NCBI GenBank assembly: GCA_902476875.1
Contig: CABSFC010000035.1
Location: 1 to 23,489 of the forward strand
Direction: 5' to 3'
Length of the DNA stretch: 23,489 nt
From: an uncultured Oscillibacter sp.
Lineage (GTDB): Bacteria; Bacillota; Clostridia; Oscillospirales; Oscillospiraceae
The notes under the pieces are model-generated. The model saw nothing but the letters and a program-made list of their open reading frames with translations, had not been told where the DNA came from and did no database searches. Position 1 is the first letter of the stretch, and every line of letters starts with the position of its first letter. Shown piece after piece: positions 13,901 to 23,489 of this stretch. The position numbers and the translations under genes were made by a program.

Positions 13901-14974
13901 ATGGACGAGCAATACACACCGATCATCAGCGAAGAGGAACGGGCCGCCCGTCGGGCACGGCGCGCCGCGGCCCGTAAGCGGAAGCAGCAGGCCCTGCGCC
14001 GCAGGCGGATGCTGCAAACGCTTCCGGCAGTGGTGTTTCTACTGGTGCTGGCGGGCTTTCTTCTGTTCCGGGACGGCAATGAAAAAACCGAACAGGAACC
14101 CCCGGACGACGCCTCCGCCCTTTCCGCCGCGGCGCCGGAGATCGTCCCGGAGGAGCCGGAGGCGCCCTATGCCGCCGTGGAGACCGCCGCCACCGTCCGC
14201 CTGGGAGACGCCGTCAACAGTGGCTACGCCGTCCTCATCGACCTCCAGTCCGATACCATTCTGGCGGAAAAGGAGGCCCGCACCGTCATCAGCCCCGCGT
14301 CCATGACGAAGATCATGACCCTGCTGGTGGCGGCGGAACACGTGACCGATCTGGATGACACCTTCACCATGACCATTGATATTACAGATTACTGCTACGT
14401 CAACGACTGCAGCGTGGTTGGCCTGATGGTGGGCGAGACCGTCTCCGTCCGGGAGCTGCTGTACGGCACCATCCTCCCCTCCGGTGCCGACGCCGCCATG
14501 GGTCTGGCCGTATACACGGCCGGCTCCCACGAGGCCTTCGTGGAGCTGATGAACCAAAAGGCGGAGGAGCTGGGGCTTTCGGAGACCACCCACTTCACAA
14601 ACTGCGTGGGTCTTTATGATGAGGCCCACGCCTGCACGGCCTACGACATGGCGATGATCCTGAAAGCCGCCATGGACAACGACCTGTGCCGAGAGATTAT
14701 GAATGCCCGCACCTACGAGACCGTCCCCACAGCAGACCACCCGGACGGGCAGATCCTCTCCAACTGGTTCCTGCGGCGCATCGAGGACAAGGACACCGGC
14801 GATGTGGAGGTCGTCGGCGCCAAGACGGGCTATGTGGTGCAGTCCGGCTCCTGCGCCGCCAGCTGCGGCGAGGACCCTGACGGCAACCGCTACATCTGCG
14901 TCACCGGCGACGCCACCAGCAACTGGCAGGCCATCTACGACCACGCGGCGCTGTATCTGGAATACTGCAATTAA
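13901..14974 (+). CDS. D-alanyl-D-alanine carboxypeptidase, peptidase family S11
   Basis: This low-molecular-weight penicillin-binding protein trims the terminal D-Ala of peptidoglycan stem peptides outside the membrane. The 357-residue protein has a basic cytoplasmic tail (about 15-36, mostly Arg/Lys/Ala). One membrane helix (about 38-56) and an acidic, Pro-rich linker follow, then the catalytic domain with SMTK (134-137, nucleophile S134, base K137) and KTG (308-310). The SxN motif position reads SGA (194-196) in LPSGADAAM, so the usual Asn is Ala. The N-terminal anchor replaces the C-terminal amphipathic helix and beta domain of classical DacA. ATG 13901 follows GGGGAG. It is the only plus-strand gene of the window and ends at a two-way terminator. 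The frame is open upstream to 13649, but that part is antisense to the neighbour and has no ribosome site. Confidence 0.92.
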   Translation: MDEQYTPIISEEERAARRARRAAARKRKQQALRRRRMLQTLPAVVFLLVLAGFLLFRDGNEKTEQEPPDDASALSAAAPEIVPEEPEAPYAAVETAATVRLGDAVNSGYAVLIDLQSDTILAEKEARTVISPASMTKIMTLLVAAEHVTDLDDTFTMTIDITDYCYVNDCSVVGLMVGETVSVRELLYGTILPSGADAAMGLAVYTAGSHEAFVELMNQKAEELGLSETTHFTNCVGLYDEAHACTAYDMAMILKAAMDNDLCREIMNARTYETVPTADHPDGQILSNWFLRRIEDKDTGDVEVVGAKTGYVVQSGSCAASCGEDPDGNRYICVTGDATSNWQAIYDHAALYLEYCN

Positions 14975-15006
14975 AAAGAAGGCCGTTCCCGGATGGGAAC
15001 GGCCTT
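14975..15006. terminator. Two-way terminator between convergent genes
   Basis: A 12-bp perfect stem (14979-14990 with 14995-15006, GGAT loop) starts four bases past the carboxypeptidase stop. On the minus strand it is followed by CTTTTTAATT, a good T tract ending the EFR1 transcript. On the plus strand it is followed by CCTCTATGG, which is weaker. Confidence 0.8.
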
Positions 15007-15137
15007 CCTCTATGGCGCTGTTGCAGGCGGCGATCCTCTGCCGGACGGCCTCCGGGCCCCTGCCCGGCGGATACTCCGCGAAGACGCGGCCCCGGTGGGG
15101 CGGGTATCTGGTCTTGCAGGTCCCGCTCTCCGCCCGC

Positions 15138-15959
15138 TTACAGAAACACCTCGTTCTCCTTCGGCTCCTGGAAATTCGCCTCCAGCATCGCCACATGGGA
15201 GAGAAACGCCGGGTCGTCGAAATACTTGGCCCCCTTGGTGCACTTGCGGACGCACCGCTGACACTTGATGCAGGTGCCGGGGACGCTCGCCACATTCCGC
15301 GGGTCAATGGCCCCCATGGGGCACAGCCGGGCACAGGCGCCGCAGTTGGTGCATTTGGCGAGATAGGTCTTGGGCTTGGCCTTCAGGAACTTGGCGGGCG
15401 CTCCGTCGGTCCCCTTGGGGATGTAGTAGGGCGCGTCCGGGTCGCCGGGGACCCGCACCGGCTCCGGAATATCTGACAAGGTTTTTACCTTGTCACCAAT
15501 TTTTTTAGAAAATGTCTTTGCCTCAAACAGGTCGCTCCAGCCGGGACGGCCGTAGGCCAGCTCATCCGTGAAGGCGTGGCGGCCCACGAACGCCCCCGCC
15601 GCAATTGTATGGAAGCCGTTCCCCTCCAGCAACGCGCACAGCTCCGCCAGGGAGTTCTCATAGCCCCGGTTGCCGAACAGCACCACAGGCACCGCCAAGG
15701 CGCCGTTCCCCCGCAGCCTTTCCCGGAAATCCGGCATGATCCTGTTGGGCATCCGCCCCGCGTAGGTGGGCGTCCCCACGACCACCAGGTCTTTTTCTGT
15801 AAAGGAATATTCCTTTTCACGTTCTTCAGGCCGTGTAAAGCACACGCGCTCCAGCGGCAGGCCCAATCCGGCAACCAGCTCCGATCCGATGGTGTCCACC
15901 ACCTTGTCCGTGGTGCCGGTGGCGCTGTAGCACAGCGTCCAAACCCTGTTGATCTCCAT
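15138..15959 (-). CDS. EFR1-type flavodoxin-ferredoxin fusion protein
   Basis: This 273-residue soluble electron carrier has an N-terminal flavodoxin-like domain: YSATGTTDKV (11-20) for the FMN phosphate, VVVGTPTYAGRMPN (58-71), and LFGNRGYENSL (94-104). At the C-terminus are two [4Fe-4S] motifs of the ferredoxin type, C203-C206-C209-C213 and C230-C233-C236-C240. This matches the EFR1 family of clostridial ferredoxin proteins. Physiological partners are not known from the context. It follows the small Cys4 protein gene by 58 bases on the same strand, with a strong hairpin between. ATG 15959 has AAAAGGGGG upstream. It ends 131 bases before the shared terminator; that strip (15007-15137) holds no gene I can support. 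Confidence 0.9.
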   Translation of the reverse strand: MEINRVWTLCYSATGTTDKVVDTIGSELVAGLGLPLERVCFTRPEEREKEYSFTEKDLVVVGTPTYAGRMPNRIMPDFRERLRGNGALAVPVVLFGNRGYENSLAELCALLEGNGFHTIAAGAFVGRHAFTDELAYGRPGWSDLFEAKTFSKKIGDKVKTLSDIPEPVRVPGDPDAPYYIPKGTDGAPAKFLKAKPKTYLAKCTNCGACARLCPMGAIDPRNVASVPGTCIKCQRCVRKCTKGAKYFDDPAFLSHVAMLEANFQEPKENEVFL

Positions 15960-15979
15960 GACCGTTCCCCCTTTTGCGG

Positions 15980-16012
15980 CAACAGGCGCCCGGGTCTCCC
16001 CGGCGCCTGTTG
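15980..16012 (-). other. Strong hairpin between the Cys4 protein gene and the EFR1 gene
   Basis: An 11-bp perfect stem (15980-15990 with 16002-16012) has a loop that itself pairs (GGG with CCC). On the minus strand it is followed by CCGCAAAAGGGGG, which includes the next gene's ribosome site, not a T tract. It may set mRNA stability or separate expression of the two genes. Confidence 0.5.
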
Positions 16013-16017
16013 GTCTG

Positions 16018-16224
16018 TCACAGTGTGAAATCCTCTGCTTTCAGCTTTTCCGTCTCCAGCACCGCCGGACGGGGCGGCACCCGTTTCAGCGGGTCGTACC
16101 TGAACGCCCGGCAGTGGTGCTCCACAGGAACGACGCCCCGCTTGACGCAGGCCACCTCCCGTTCGTTGATCTGCTGTCCCCGCTGGCAGTAGACACACCG
16201 CGGGTCCATTTTCCGAAACATCAT
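16018..16224 (-). CDS. Small four-cysteine protein of unknown function
   Basis: I know no function for this 68-residue protein. It has CVYC (10-13), a third Cys at 26 and a fourth at 38 next to two His (HHC, 36-38), a spacing suggestive of a zinc ribbon. A conserved-looking block RYDPLKRVPPRP (42-53) and an acidic tail ending EDFTL follow. I recall similar short proteins with CxxC and the block PLKRVPPRP in Oscillospiraceae annotations, always as hypothetical. ATG 16224 follows GAGGAAG. It lies between the Clp ATPase gene and the EFR1 gene, 53 bases after the former, and could share a transcript with both. Confidence 0.75.
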   Translation of the reverse strand: MMFRKMDPRCVYCQRGQQINEREVACVKRGVVPVEHHCRAFRYDPLKRVPPRPAVLETEKLKAEDFTL

Positions 16225-16253
16225 CTGATCTTCCTCTTCTCCTGCGCAACACA

Positions 16254-16274
16254 GAATTCCTAATTCCTAACTCC
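16254..16274. repeat. Three 7-base direct repeats (TAATTCC type)
   Basis: Units GAATTCC, TAATTCC and TAACTCC stand head to tail between the Clp ATPase stop and the small Cys4 gene. Short runs of this kind occur between genes in some Clostridia. Their role is not known to me. Confidence 0.55.
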
Positions 16275-16277
16275 TCA

Positions 16278-18599
<2,322 letters not shown>

Positions 18600-18615
18600 C
18601 GTATAACCTCCAGAG

Positions 18616-19317
18616 TTATTGCAGAAACGACAGCACGCTCAGGGGCGTATGCGTCGTGAATATGCTTAAAATATGTGCCTCGGTCCAGGGCTCCGTCTCA
18701 AAGGAGACCCCCAGTCGTCTGGCCGCCCAGACCGCCAGGAACAGCAGCAGCGCCCCCTGCAGAAGGCCCAGCAGTCCGCCGCCCAGGGCGTTGGCGCCGC
18801 GCAGGCCCGGCAGCTTCATCAGCAGGTCCATGGCCCGTGCCAGAATGTTCAGCAGTATCAGCAGGGCCAGAAAGGAAAGAATGTACAGCACGCCGTAGAT
18901 CATGGACTGCGCCACGCTCTCCACCACCGCCGTGGCGACGGACACGCCGGTGTCCCGCACCGTCTCCCGGGCGCTCTCCGCCAGGGAGTCCCGCACGTCC
19001 GCGTCCAACCCCAGCAGGGCCAGCAGGTCCTCGATCTGGAAGTCGCCCTCCACATCCGCCTCCGGCATTTGGACACCGTCCTCCCGGGCGGTCATGGCCT
19101 CGTCCACCCGCGCGGCGATGCGCTCACTGATGATGGGCGCCGCCAGTCTGGCCGCCGGGCCGGAGAACGTGGCCGCGATCATCCCGGCCCCCACCAGGGC
19201 AGCCACCACGATGAGCAGCCCCGCCAGAGCCCGCAGCAGGCCCCGCTTCGCGCCACAGGCGGCGGCGCCTACCAAAAGGATGACCACAATTGCATCTATT
19301 ATAGCAGGTGTTGTCAA
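18616..19317 (-). CDS. CvpA family membrane protein
   Basis: This 233-residue membrane protein matches the CvpA pattern. It starts with IIDAIVVILLVGAAACGAKRGLL (two helices about 6-22 and 28-48). A soluble acidic middle (about 65-125) and two or three further helices (about 130-160 and 178-198) follow, with a GLRGANALGGGLLG turn. CvpA relatives were first linked to colicin V production and later to envelope stress; the molecular role is unclear. The start is TTG at 19317 with AAAGG about 9 bases upstream. No ATG is available nearby, and the family's first helix begins there. It precedes the Clp ATPase gene by 16 bases. A TATAAT inside codons 5-7 appears coincidental. Confidence 0.85.
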   Translation of the reverse strand: MTTPAIIDAIVVILLVGAAACGAKRGLLRALAGLLIVVAALVGAGMIAATFSGPAARLAAPIISERIAARVDEAMTAREDGVQMPEADVEGDFQIEDLLALLGLDADVRDSLAESARETVRDTGVSVATAVVESVAQSMIYGVLYILSFLALLILLNILARAMDLLMKLPGLRGANALGGGLLGLLQGALLLFLAVWAARRLGVSFETEPWTEAHILSIFTTHTPLSVLSFLQ

Positions 19318-19453
19318 AGTTTCCTACCTTTCCGCGTGTAAACGTTTTGTGAATTCCCCTGAAATTTTTGCCCTCCAATGGGCAAAAGGCGGCGCGCCCG
19401 CCGGCATTGAGTGAGGCCCGAAAAACGCGCGCCCCTGATCAGCAGGCAGGCAC
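19318..19453. other. Intergenic region with hairpins between the DUF5711 and CvpA genes
   Basis: This 136-base strip has an 8-bp hairpin (TTTTGCCC 19366-19373 with 19380-19387) and, next to it, a GC hairpin (GGCGG-N5-CCGCC, 19388-19402 area). On the minus strand the first hairpin is followed by ATTTC, so it is a poor terminator. I found no convincing promoter for the CvpA-Clp pair. Confidence 0.45.
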
Positions 19454-20638
19454 TCAGGGCAGGAACAGCCCGGCGGATTCCGAGGACAGCAGCAGCACGG
19501 AGCCGTCCGTCCGCATCAGGACCTCCTTGGCGTAATCGGTGCCGTTCAGGGAGGCGTAGACCTGCAGGTCCTGGTTATAGACCACCAGCCGGTTCGTATA
19601 CAGCACCGCCAGATACCGTCCGGCGGCGGAGACGCTCAGGACCTCCTCGTTGACATCCAGAGACCCCAGCTCCGTCCCCTCCGGGTCCACCGTCACCAGA
19701 CGGCCCACACTGCCGGACTGATAGCGGTTCAGCAGCAGCACGGCAAAGCCGTCGCCGGAGAGGTCGTAGTCCCGCAGATAGGCCCCGCCGTAGGCATAGC
19801 TGGCCGTGACCTCTCCATTGGCGCCGGCAAAGGTCAGGCAGGTATCAGACACAGTGGCCACCTTTCCCCCCTGCTGGCCGATGGCGGCCACCAGTCCGTC
19901 GGTCACGTCGTAATTCGCCACGGGCTCTGTCTGCGTCACGTCGTACAGCACCACATTGCTGACGAACACGCTGTTCTCCTGGCCCAGCGTCACAGCCGCC
20001 AGGGTGGCGCAGTCGTCCGTCACATAGGCGTCCGTCACAAACCGCCGGGAGGAGTTGAAGGTGAACACCAGCTCCATGTCCCGGTCGTACACGCTGACGC
20101 AGCCCTTGTAGCCCCGCTTTTCCGCCGTTACCGCCAGCCAGCCCTCCTGGTTCAGCGTGGCGGCAATGAAGGGCTCGTCCTCGTCGGCGGTCAGGTGCAT
20201 GACCTGGCCGCTCTCGTCCACCACATACAGCGCAAGACCGCCCACGTCGTAGGCCACGGCCCGGCCGCCGCCCCGGCTCAGCGCCGGAGCGGCCATGCTG
20301 ACATTCACGGACCAGACCTCGCCGCCGTCCGGGTCCAAAACCCGGAGGCTGGTCTCGGACAGCACCGCCAGCTTCTCCCCCAGCACGGCGAAGCGGTTGT
20401 TGGAGGAGGCGTCGTAGTCGTAGACCGCCTCGCCGCCCACCTTTTCCACGCTGCCGTAGTTGAGATAGCGGCGCAGCACGTCAAAGCCGGTGCCATCCCG
20501 GTAGGCGGCCAGCACCACCACCGCCAGCACGATCACCAGCGTCAGGAAAAACACCCAGAAGCCCCGCGGTTTGCGGCGCTTCTTCGGCTTCTCCTCGCCG
20601 TCGTCGTCATTCCAGATGTCTCTCGTCGTGTCAGCCAT
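19454..20638 (-). CDS. DUF5711 family membrane-anchored beta-propeller-like protein
   Basis: This 394-residue protein has a charged cytoplasmic start (DDDGEEKPKKRRKPRG, 11-26) and one membrane helix (about 27-46). A long outside domain of short beta repeats has DxDG-like and YDxxG-like turns (LRVLDPDGGEVWSV, LYVVDESGQVMHL, VSVYDRDMELVF, LVVYNQDLQVYA), as in a propeller. This matches the DUF5711 family of clostridial proteins. No catalytic motif is visible; it may bind a ligand or partner at the cell surface. Its ATG overlaps the end of truA by 8 bases, so it is in the same operon. Function is unknown. Confidence 0.8.
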   Translation of the reverse strand: MADTTRDIWNDDDGEEKPKKRRKPRGFWVFFLTLVIVLAVVVLAAYRDGTGFDVLRRYLNYGSVEKVGGEAVYDYDASSNNRFAVLGEKLAVLSETSLRVLDPDGGEVWSVNVSMAAPALSRGGGRAVAYDVGGLALYVVDESGQVMHLTADEDEPFIAATLNQEGWLAVTAEKRGYKGCVSVYDRDMELVFTFNSSRRFVTDAYVTDDCATLAAVTLGQENSVFVSNVVLYDVTQTEPVANYDVTDGLVAAIGQQGGKVATVSDTCLTFAGANGEVTASYAYGGAYLRDYDLSGDGFAVLLLNRYQSGSVGRLVTVDPEGTELGSLDVNEEVLSVSAAGRYLAVLYTNRLVVYNQDLQVYASLNGTDYAKEVLMRTDGSVLLLSSESAGLFLP

Positions 20639-21386
20639 TCAGTCGCTCATCCTCATACCATAGTCTCGTCAGATACAGCCCGCCGGGCGGCACTGTCGGC
20701 CCCGCGGCGGTGCGGTCGCCGCTCTCCAGAATGGCGGGGATGTCCTCCGGGCGGAATTTGCCCTCCGCCGCGTAGAGGACGGTGCCGGTGATGGCCCGTA
20801 CCATGTTATACAAAAAGCCGTTGGCGCAGACCTTCAACTCCAGCAGGTCGCCGCTGCGGGTCACGTCGCACCAGTAGACGGTGCGGACGGTGGACTTCGT
20901 CTCCGTCCCCACGCTGCGCACCGCCCGGAAGTCGTGGGTGCCCACGAACTGGCGGGCCGCCTGGTTGAGAAACGCCTCGTCCAGGTGCTTGGGATAGAAA
21001 TACGCCCGGTTGACATAAAACGGGTTTTTGAACCGGGAGTTGTAGATGCGGTACGTGTACTCCTTCTTGATGCAGGAGCCGATGGCGTTGAAGTCCTCCG
21101 GCACCTCAAAGGCCTCCTTCACCGCGATATCCTCCGGTGTGTGGGTGTTGACGGCAAAGGGCAGGCGGTCGATGGGGATGCGGGACTCCGTGCGGAAGTT
21201 GGCGATGTAGTGCTCCGCGTGGACGCCGGCGTCAGTGCGGCCGCAGCCGGTCAGGTGCACCGGGGCGCCGGTGATCTTCGCCAGGGCGTTTTGCAGCGTC
21301 TCACAGACGGAGACGGCGTTTTTCTGCACCTGCCAGCCGTGGTAGGCGGTGCCGTTGTACATCAGTTTTAAGGCGATGTTGCGCAT
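20631..21386 (-). CDS. truA: tRNA pseudouridine synthase A (TruA)
   Basis: This 251-residue enzyme converts uridines 38-40 of the tRNA anticodon stem to pseudouridine. The motif GRTDAGVHA (49-57) contains the catalytic Asp (D52). Other family blocks are YNGTAYHGWQVQ (10-21), VKKEYTYRIYN-like at about 105-115, FVGTHDFRAV, and the C-terminal GFLYNMVRAITGTVL. ATG 21386 follows AAGGAG. It lies in the order ecfA-ecfT-(unknown)-truA. In many Firmicutes truA directly follows the ECF transporter genes; here one extra gene stands between. It overlaps the DUF5711 gene by 8 bases. Confidence 0.97.
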   Translation of the reverse strand: MRNIALKLMYNGTAYHGWQVQKNAVSVCETLQNALAKITGAPVHLTGCGRTDAGVHAEHYIANFRTESRIPIDRLPFAVNTHTPEDIAVKEAFEVPEDFNAIGSCIKKEYTYRIYNSRFKNPFYVNRAYFYPKHLDEAFLNQAARQFVGTHDFRAVRSVGTETKSTVRTVYWCDVTRSGDLLELKVCANGFLYNMVRAITGTVLYAAEGKFRPEDIPAILESGDRTAAGPTVPPGGLYLTRLWYEDERLNG

Positions 21387-21401
21387 GGTGTGTAAAACTC
21401 C

Positions 21402-22277
21402 TTATTCAGGCCAGACGACGATGGGGCGACCAGACAGCGGCATTTCCTCCGTATGGTCCCACCGCATGGCGCGCTTTTCAAAAATCGGGAACTCATACCG
21501 CAGGCCGAACGCGTCCGTACAGGCGTAGCACAGCCGCATACAGTCCCCCTGAGCGCAGTCCAGGCCGACACTGTCCAAAACCTCCCCATCCGCTTCCACG
21601 CGGATGTTGTCCGGCATCTGCCGCCCGGTGAATACCAGCGTCCCGTTCCGGTAGACCCGGAATTCGCCGTCCGACGCCTGTACCTCGTTTCCCGCCGGGT
21701 CCATCAGGTCAGCGCTCCAGTCGCACTGGTAAAACTTCTCCTCCTGGCTGTTGTAGTGCCAGGACGTGCCGCCATAGCGGAACTGCACCGGCAGCAGTTC
21801 CGCCACGGAATCGCTGCTGAACAGCACCGTGTCGTCCTCCAGCCGCAGCTCCAGTCCCATCTCCAGGTCCAGAGGGAATGTCGTTGTCATTCCATAGGTC
21901 CCGTCCTCATTCCGGCTGAGACAGTCCAGCTTCCAGGCCATGCGGTATGGCTCGCCCACCTGGCAGAAGCCGATCCCCGTGTTATACTCCTCCGCATCCG
22001 GAAGCTCCGCGATGATATCCACAGTCAGCATCCGGTCTTTCACATTCACCGACGCGTTGGCAAACCGGACGGAGGGCGCCGGCTTGTTCTGAGCGGCCTG
22101 TGCCGCCTCCAGAGCGGCTTCCGTCCCGTCCAGGCGCTCCGTCAGCGCGTCCAGGGCCTGATGGCTGTCCGTCAAATCCTCCCGCAGGCCGCCGATCACC
22201 GCTCCCTGCACCACAACAACGATCAACAGCGCGGCGCTCAGCGCCAGGGACAGCATCTGCATCCAGTTCTTTTTCAC
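21402..22277 (-). CDS. Membrane-anchored protein with coiled-coil stalk, unknown function
   Basis: I recognise no family. The 291-residue protein has one N-terminal membrane helix (about 6-28) after a short basic start (KKNW). A predicted coiled coil follows (about 31-62, with regular Leu spacing in LREDLTDSHQALDALTERL), then a Pro-containing linker and an outside domain with many beta-like stretches. It has a few Cys (in GFCQVGE, KLDCLSRN, CDWSADL and LDCAQGDCMRLCYACTD). Repeated charge/beta alternation suggests an immunoglobulin-like or sandwich fold. The start is GTG at 22277, chosen because AGGAGG lies 7 bases upstream; the frame is open 13 codons earlier to an ATG without a ribosome site. 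It sits between ecfT and truA, 77 and 15 bases away. Confidence 0.7.
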   Translation of the reverse strand: MKKNWMQMLSLALSAALLIVVVVQGAVIGGLREDLTDSHQALDALTERLDGTEAALEAAQAAQNKPAPSVRFANASVNVKDRMLTVDIIAELPDAEEYNTGIGFCQVGEPYRMAWKLDCLSRNEDGTYGMTTTFPLDLEMGLELRLEDDTVLFSSDSVAELLPVQFRYGGTSWHYNSQEEKFYQCDWSADLMDPAGNEVQASDGEFRVYRNGTLVFTGRQMPDNIRVEADGEVLDSVGLDCAQGDCMRLCYACTDAFGLRYEFPIFEKRAMRWDHTEEMPLSGRPIVVWPE

Positions 22278-22354
22278 GACAAAGCCTCCTGTCTCCGCGC
22301 CGTCAGAGGGGCGCAAGCGCCCACTGCCCGGTCATCTCCAAAGCTTCCTGATTC

Positions 22355-23161
22355 TTAGATTCCAAACCGCCCCAGCACGATGACGCCGGCGGTGACGACG
22401 CATCCCGCGCCCAGCGCCACCCAGTCCCGGCGCTGGTATTGCAGCACGTGGAGCTTCGTCCGGCCCTCGCCGCCGTGGTAGCAGCGGCACTCCATGGCCG
22501 TGGCCAGCTCGTCCGCCCGGCGGAAGGCGCTGATGAACAGCGGCACCAGGATGGGGATCAGGGCCTTGGCCTTCTGGATGATGTTGCCGCTCTCAAAGTC
22601 CGCGCCCCGGGCCTTCTGGGCGGACATGATCTTGTCCGTCTCCTCAATCAGGGTCGGGATGAACCGCAGGGCGATGGACATCATCATGGCCAGCTCATGG
22701 ACCGGCACACGGAAGCGCTTCAGGCCGTTCAGCAGCCGCTCCAGACCGTCGGTCAGGCTGATGGGGCTGGTGGTGTAGGTCATCAGGAAGGTGCCCATGA
22801 TCAGCAGCATGATGCGCACCACCATGAACACGGCGTTGCGGATGCCCGCGTCGGAGATCCGCAGGATGCCCCACTCCAAAACATAGCGGTCGCCGGGGGT
22901 GAAAAACAGGTTCAGTACGCCGGTGAAGATAATGATGAACAGCACCGGCTTCAACCCCCGTACCAGGGCCTTCAGGCCCACCTTGGAGACGCGCACGCAC
23001 ACCGCCAGACACAGGGCCATGATGCCGTAGGTCACAAGGCCCTTGGCGCAGAACAGGGCAATGATATACAAGACCACCAGCAAAATCTTCGTCCGGGGGT
23101 CCAGCTTGTGGGCCAGGGTGGTGCCGGGGAAATACTGGCCCAGGGTGATGTCTTTCAGCAT
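22355..23161 (-). CDS. ecfT: ECF transporter transmembrane subunit EcfT
   Basis: EcfT is the membrane scaffold of energy-coupling factor vitamin and metal importers. It links the two EcfA ATPases to exchangeable substrate-binding S components. The 268-residue protein has DPRTK (21-25), about five membrane segments, and the two cytoplasmic coupling motifs: AQKARG (181-186) and AMECRCYHG (222-230). The second usually reads ARG or ARC; here a Cys replaces the Ala. Its ATG overlaps the end of the ecfA gene by 7 bases. No S component is in the window, as expected for a shared group II module. Confidence 0.95.
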   Translation of the reverse strand: MLKDITLGQYFPGTTLAHKLDPRTKILLVVLYIIALFCAKGLVTYGIMALCLAVCVRVSKVGLKALVRGLKPVLFIIIFTGVLNLFFTPGDRYVLEWGILRISDAGIRNAVFMVVRIMLLIMGTFLMTYTTSPISLTDGLERLLNGLKRFRVPVHELAMMMSIALRFIPTLIEETDKIMSAQKARGADFESGNIIQKAKALIPILVPLFISAFRRADELATAMECRCYHGGEGRTKLHVLQYQRRDWVALGAGCVVTAGVIVLGRFGI

Positions 23162-23489
23162 GCCGCACCGCCTTTCCGCAGCGCCACCAGCTGCCGCTCC
23201 AGCTCCTCCACCGTGTAGACGGCGGGGTCGATGTCCACGCCCCTGGCTTTCAGCGCCATGGCAACGCGGGTCACCTGGGGCACGTCCAGTCCGGCGGTGA
23301 TCAGCTCGTCCGCCCGGGCGAACACCTCCGCCGGGGCGCCGCTCATCAGAATGTGGGCGCCCTTCAGCACCAGGATGCGGTCCACGTTCTGGGCGATCTC
23401 GTCCATGCTGTGGCTGACCAGAATCACGGTGGTGTGGCGGTTGCGGTGGAAGTCCCGGATGTTGGCCATCAGGTTCTCCCGTCCCGCCG
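23155..23489 (-). CDS. ECF transporter ATPase subunit (EcfA), 3' part only
   Basis: The gene runs off the right edge, so only about 110 C-terminal residues are visible. In frame they read AGRENLMANIRDFH, then TVILVSHSMDEIAQNVDRIL with the H-switch His. The EcfA-type tail follows (GAPAEVFARADEL, GLDVPQVTRVAMALKARG). This tail and the following ecfT identify an ECF ATPase, probably EcfA2 from its place next to ecfT. Walker A and signature motifs lie outside the window. An internal ATG at 23469 is not the real start. Confidence 0.9.
   Translation of the reverse strand, partial: AGRENLMANIRDFHRNRHTTVILVSHSMDEIAQNVDRILVLKGAHILMSGAPAEVFARADELITAGLDVPQVTRVAMALKARGVDIDPAVYTVEELERQLVALRKGGAAC

Noticed and set aside
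15007..15137. Possible small gene between the two-way terminator and the EFR1 stop
   Set aside because: The frames crossing it extend into neighbouring genes in other frames, with no ribosome site or family pattern.
14039..15334. A 431-codon minus-strand frame opposite the carboxypeptidase gene, running into the EFR1 gene
   Set aside because: It covers two recognised genes in another frame and crosses the two-way terminator; the composition is shadow-like.
19295..19317. TTGACA and TATAAT at the start of the CvpA gene, read as a promoter
   Set aside because: The two boxes are only 8 bases apart and lie in codons 1-7 of a protein whose first helix fits the family from that start.
22309..22322. 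GGGCGC-AA-GCGCCC hairpin between ecfT and the next gene
   Set aside because: It is short, with no T tract on the minus strand; it could easily occur by chance in GC-rich DNA.

Overview
The window reads as chromosomal DNA of a GC-rich, Gram-positive anaerobe of the Clostridia, most likely an Oscillospiraceae-type gut bacterium. The reasons are strong AGGAGG-type ribosome sites, a tandem glycine riboswitch, a FeoA/FeoA/FeoB/Cys-rich Feo locus, an energy-coupling factor (ECF) transporter next to truA, a DUF5711 protein, an EFR1-type flavodoxin-ferredoxin protein and a ClpE-like Zn-finger Clp ATPase. This placement is inferred from gene content, not from a marker gene. All genes lie on the minus strand except one D,D-carboxypeptidase gene on the plus strand (13901-14974). 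I see no rRNA, tRNA, CRISPR array, phage gene, transposase or insertion sequence.

Layout, left to right (transcription runs mostly right to left). 39-2687: one gene fusing aminomethyltransferase (GcvT) to a divergent serine hydroxymethyltransferase (GlyA), controlled by a two-aptamer glycine riboswitch with a terminator hairpin (2744-2936). 3019-3312: yajC. 3354-5997: a three-gene unit of a DUF5058 membrane protein, a second unrecognised membrane protein and an M20 amidohydrolase, preceded by one or two good sigma-A promoters. 6322-10207: an iron(II) uptake operon, feoA-feoA-feoB-Cys-rich peptide-DtxR-like regulator-shortened ketopantoate reductase-like gene. Its promoter carries several TTAG-N6-CTAA inverted repeats that look like operators. 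10531-12354: recQ. 12672-13739: a PRK06851-type P-loop protein. 13901-14974: the S11 D,D-carboxypeptidase, sharing a two-way terminator with the convergent EFR1 gene (15138-15959). 16018-16224: a four-Cys small protein. 16278-18599: the Clp ATPase. 18616-19317: a CvpA-family protein. 19454-23489: DUF5711 protein, truA, an unknown membrane-anchored protein, ecfT and the 3' end of an ecfA ATPase gene.

How the genes work together: the fusion gene joins two folate-linked steps of glycine/serine conversion in one polypeptide and is sensed by glycine itself. The feo operon appears to be repressed through its promoter dyads and ends in its own DtxR-type regulator, although that regulator lacks the usual metal ligands. 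The DUF5058/partner/M20 unit looks like uptake of an N-acylated or otherwise amide-linked compound followed by cytoplasmic hydrolysis. It is the best candidate here for a poorly described system, but that role is inference from gene order only.
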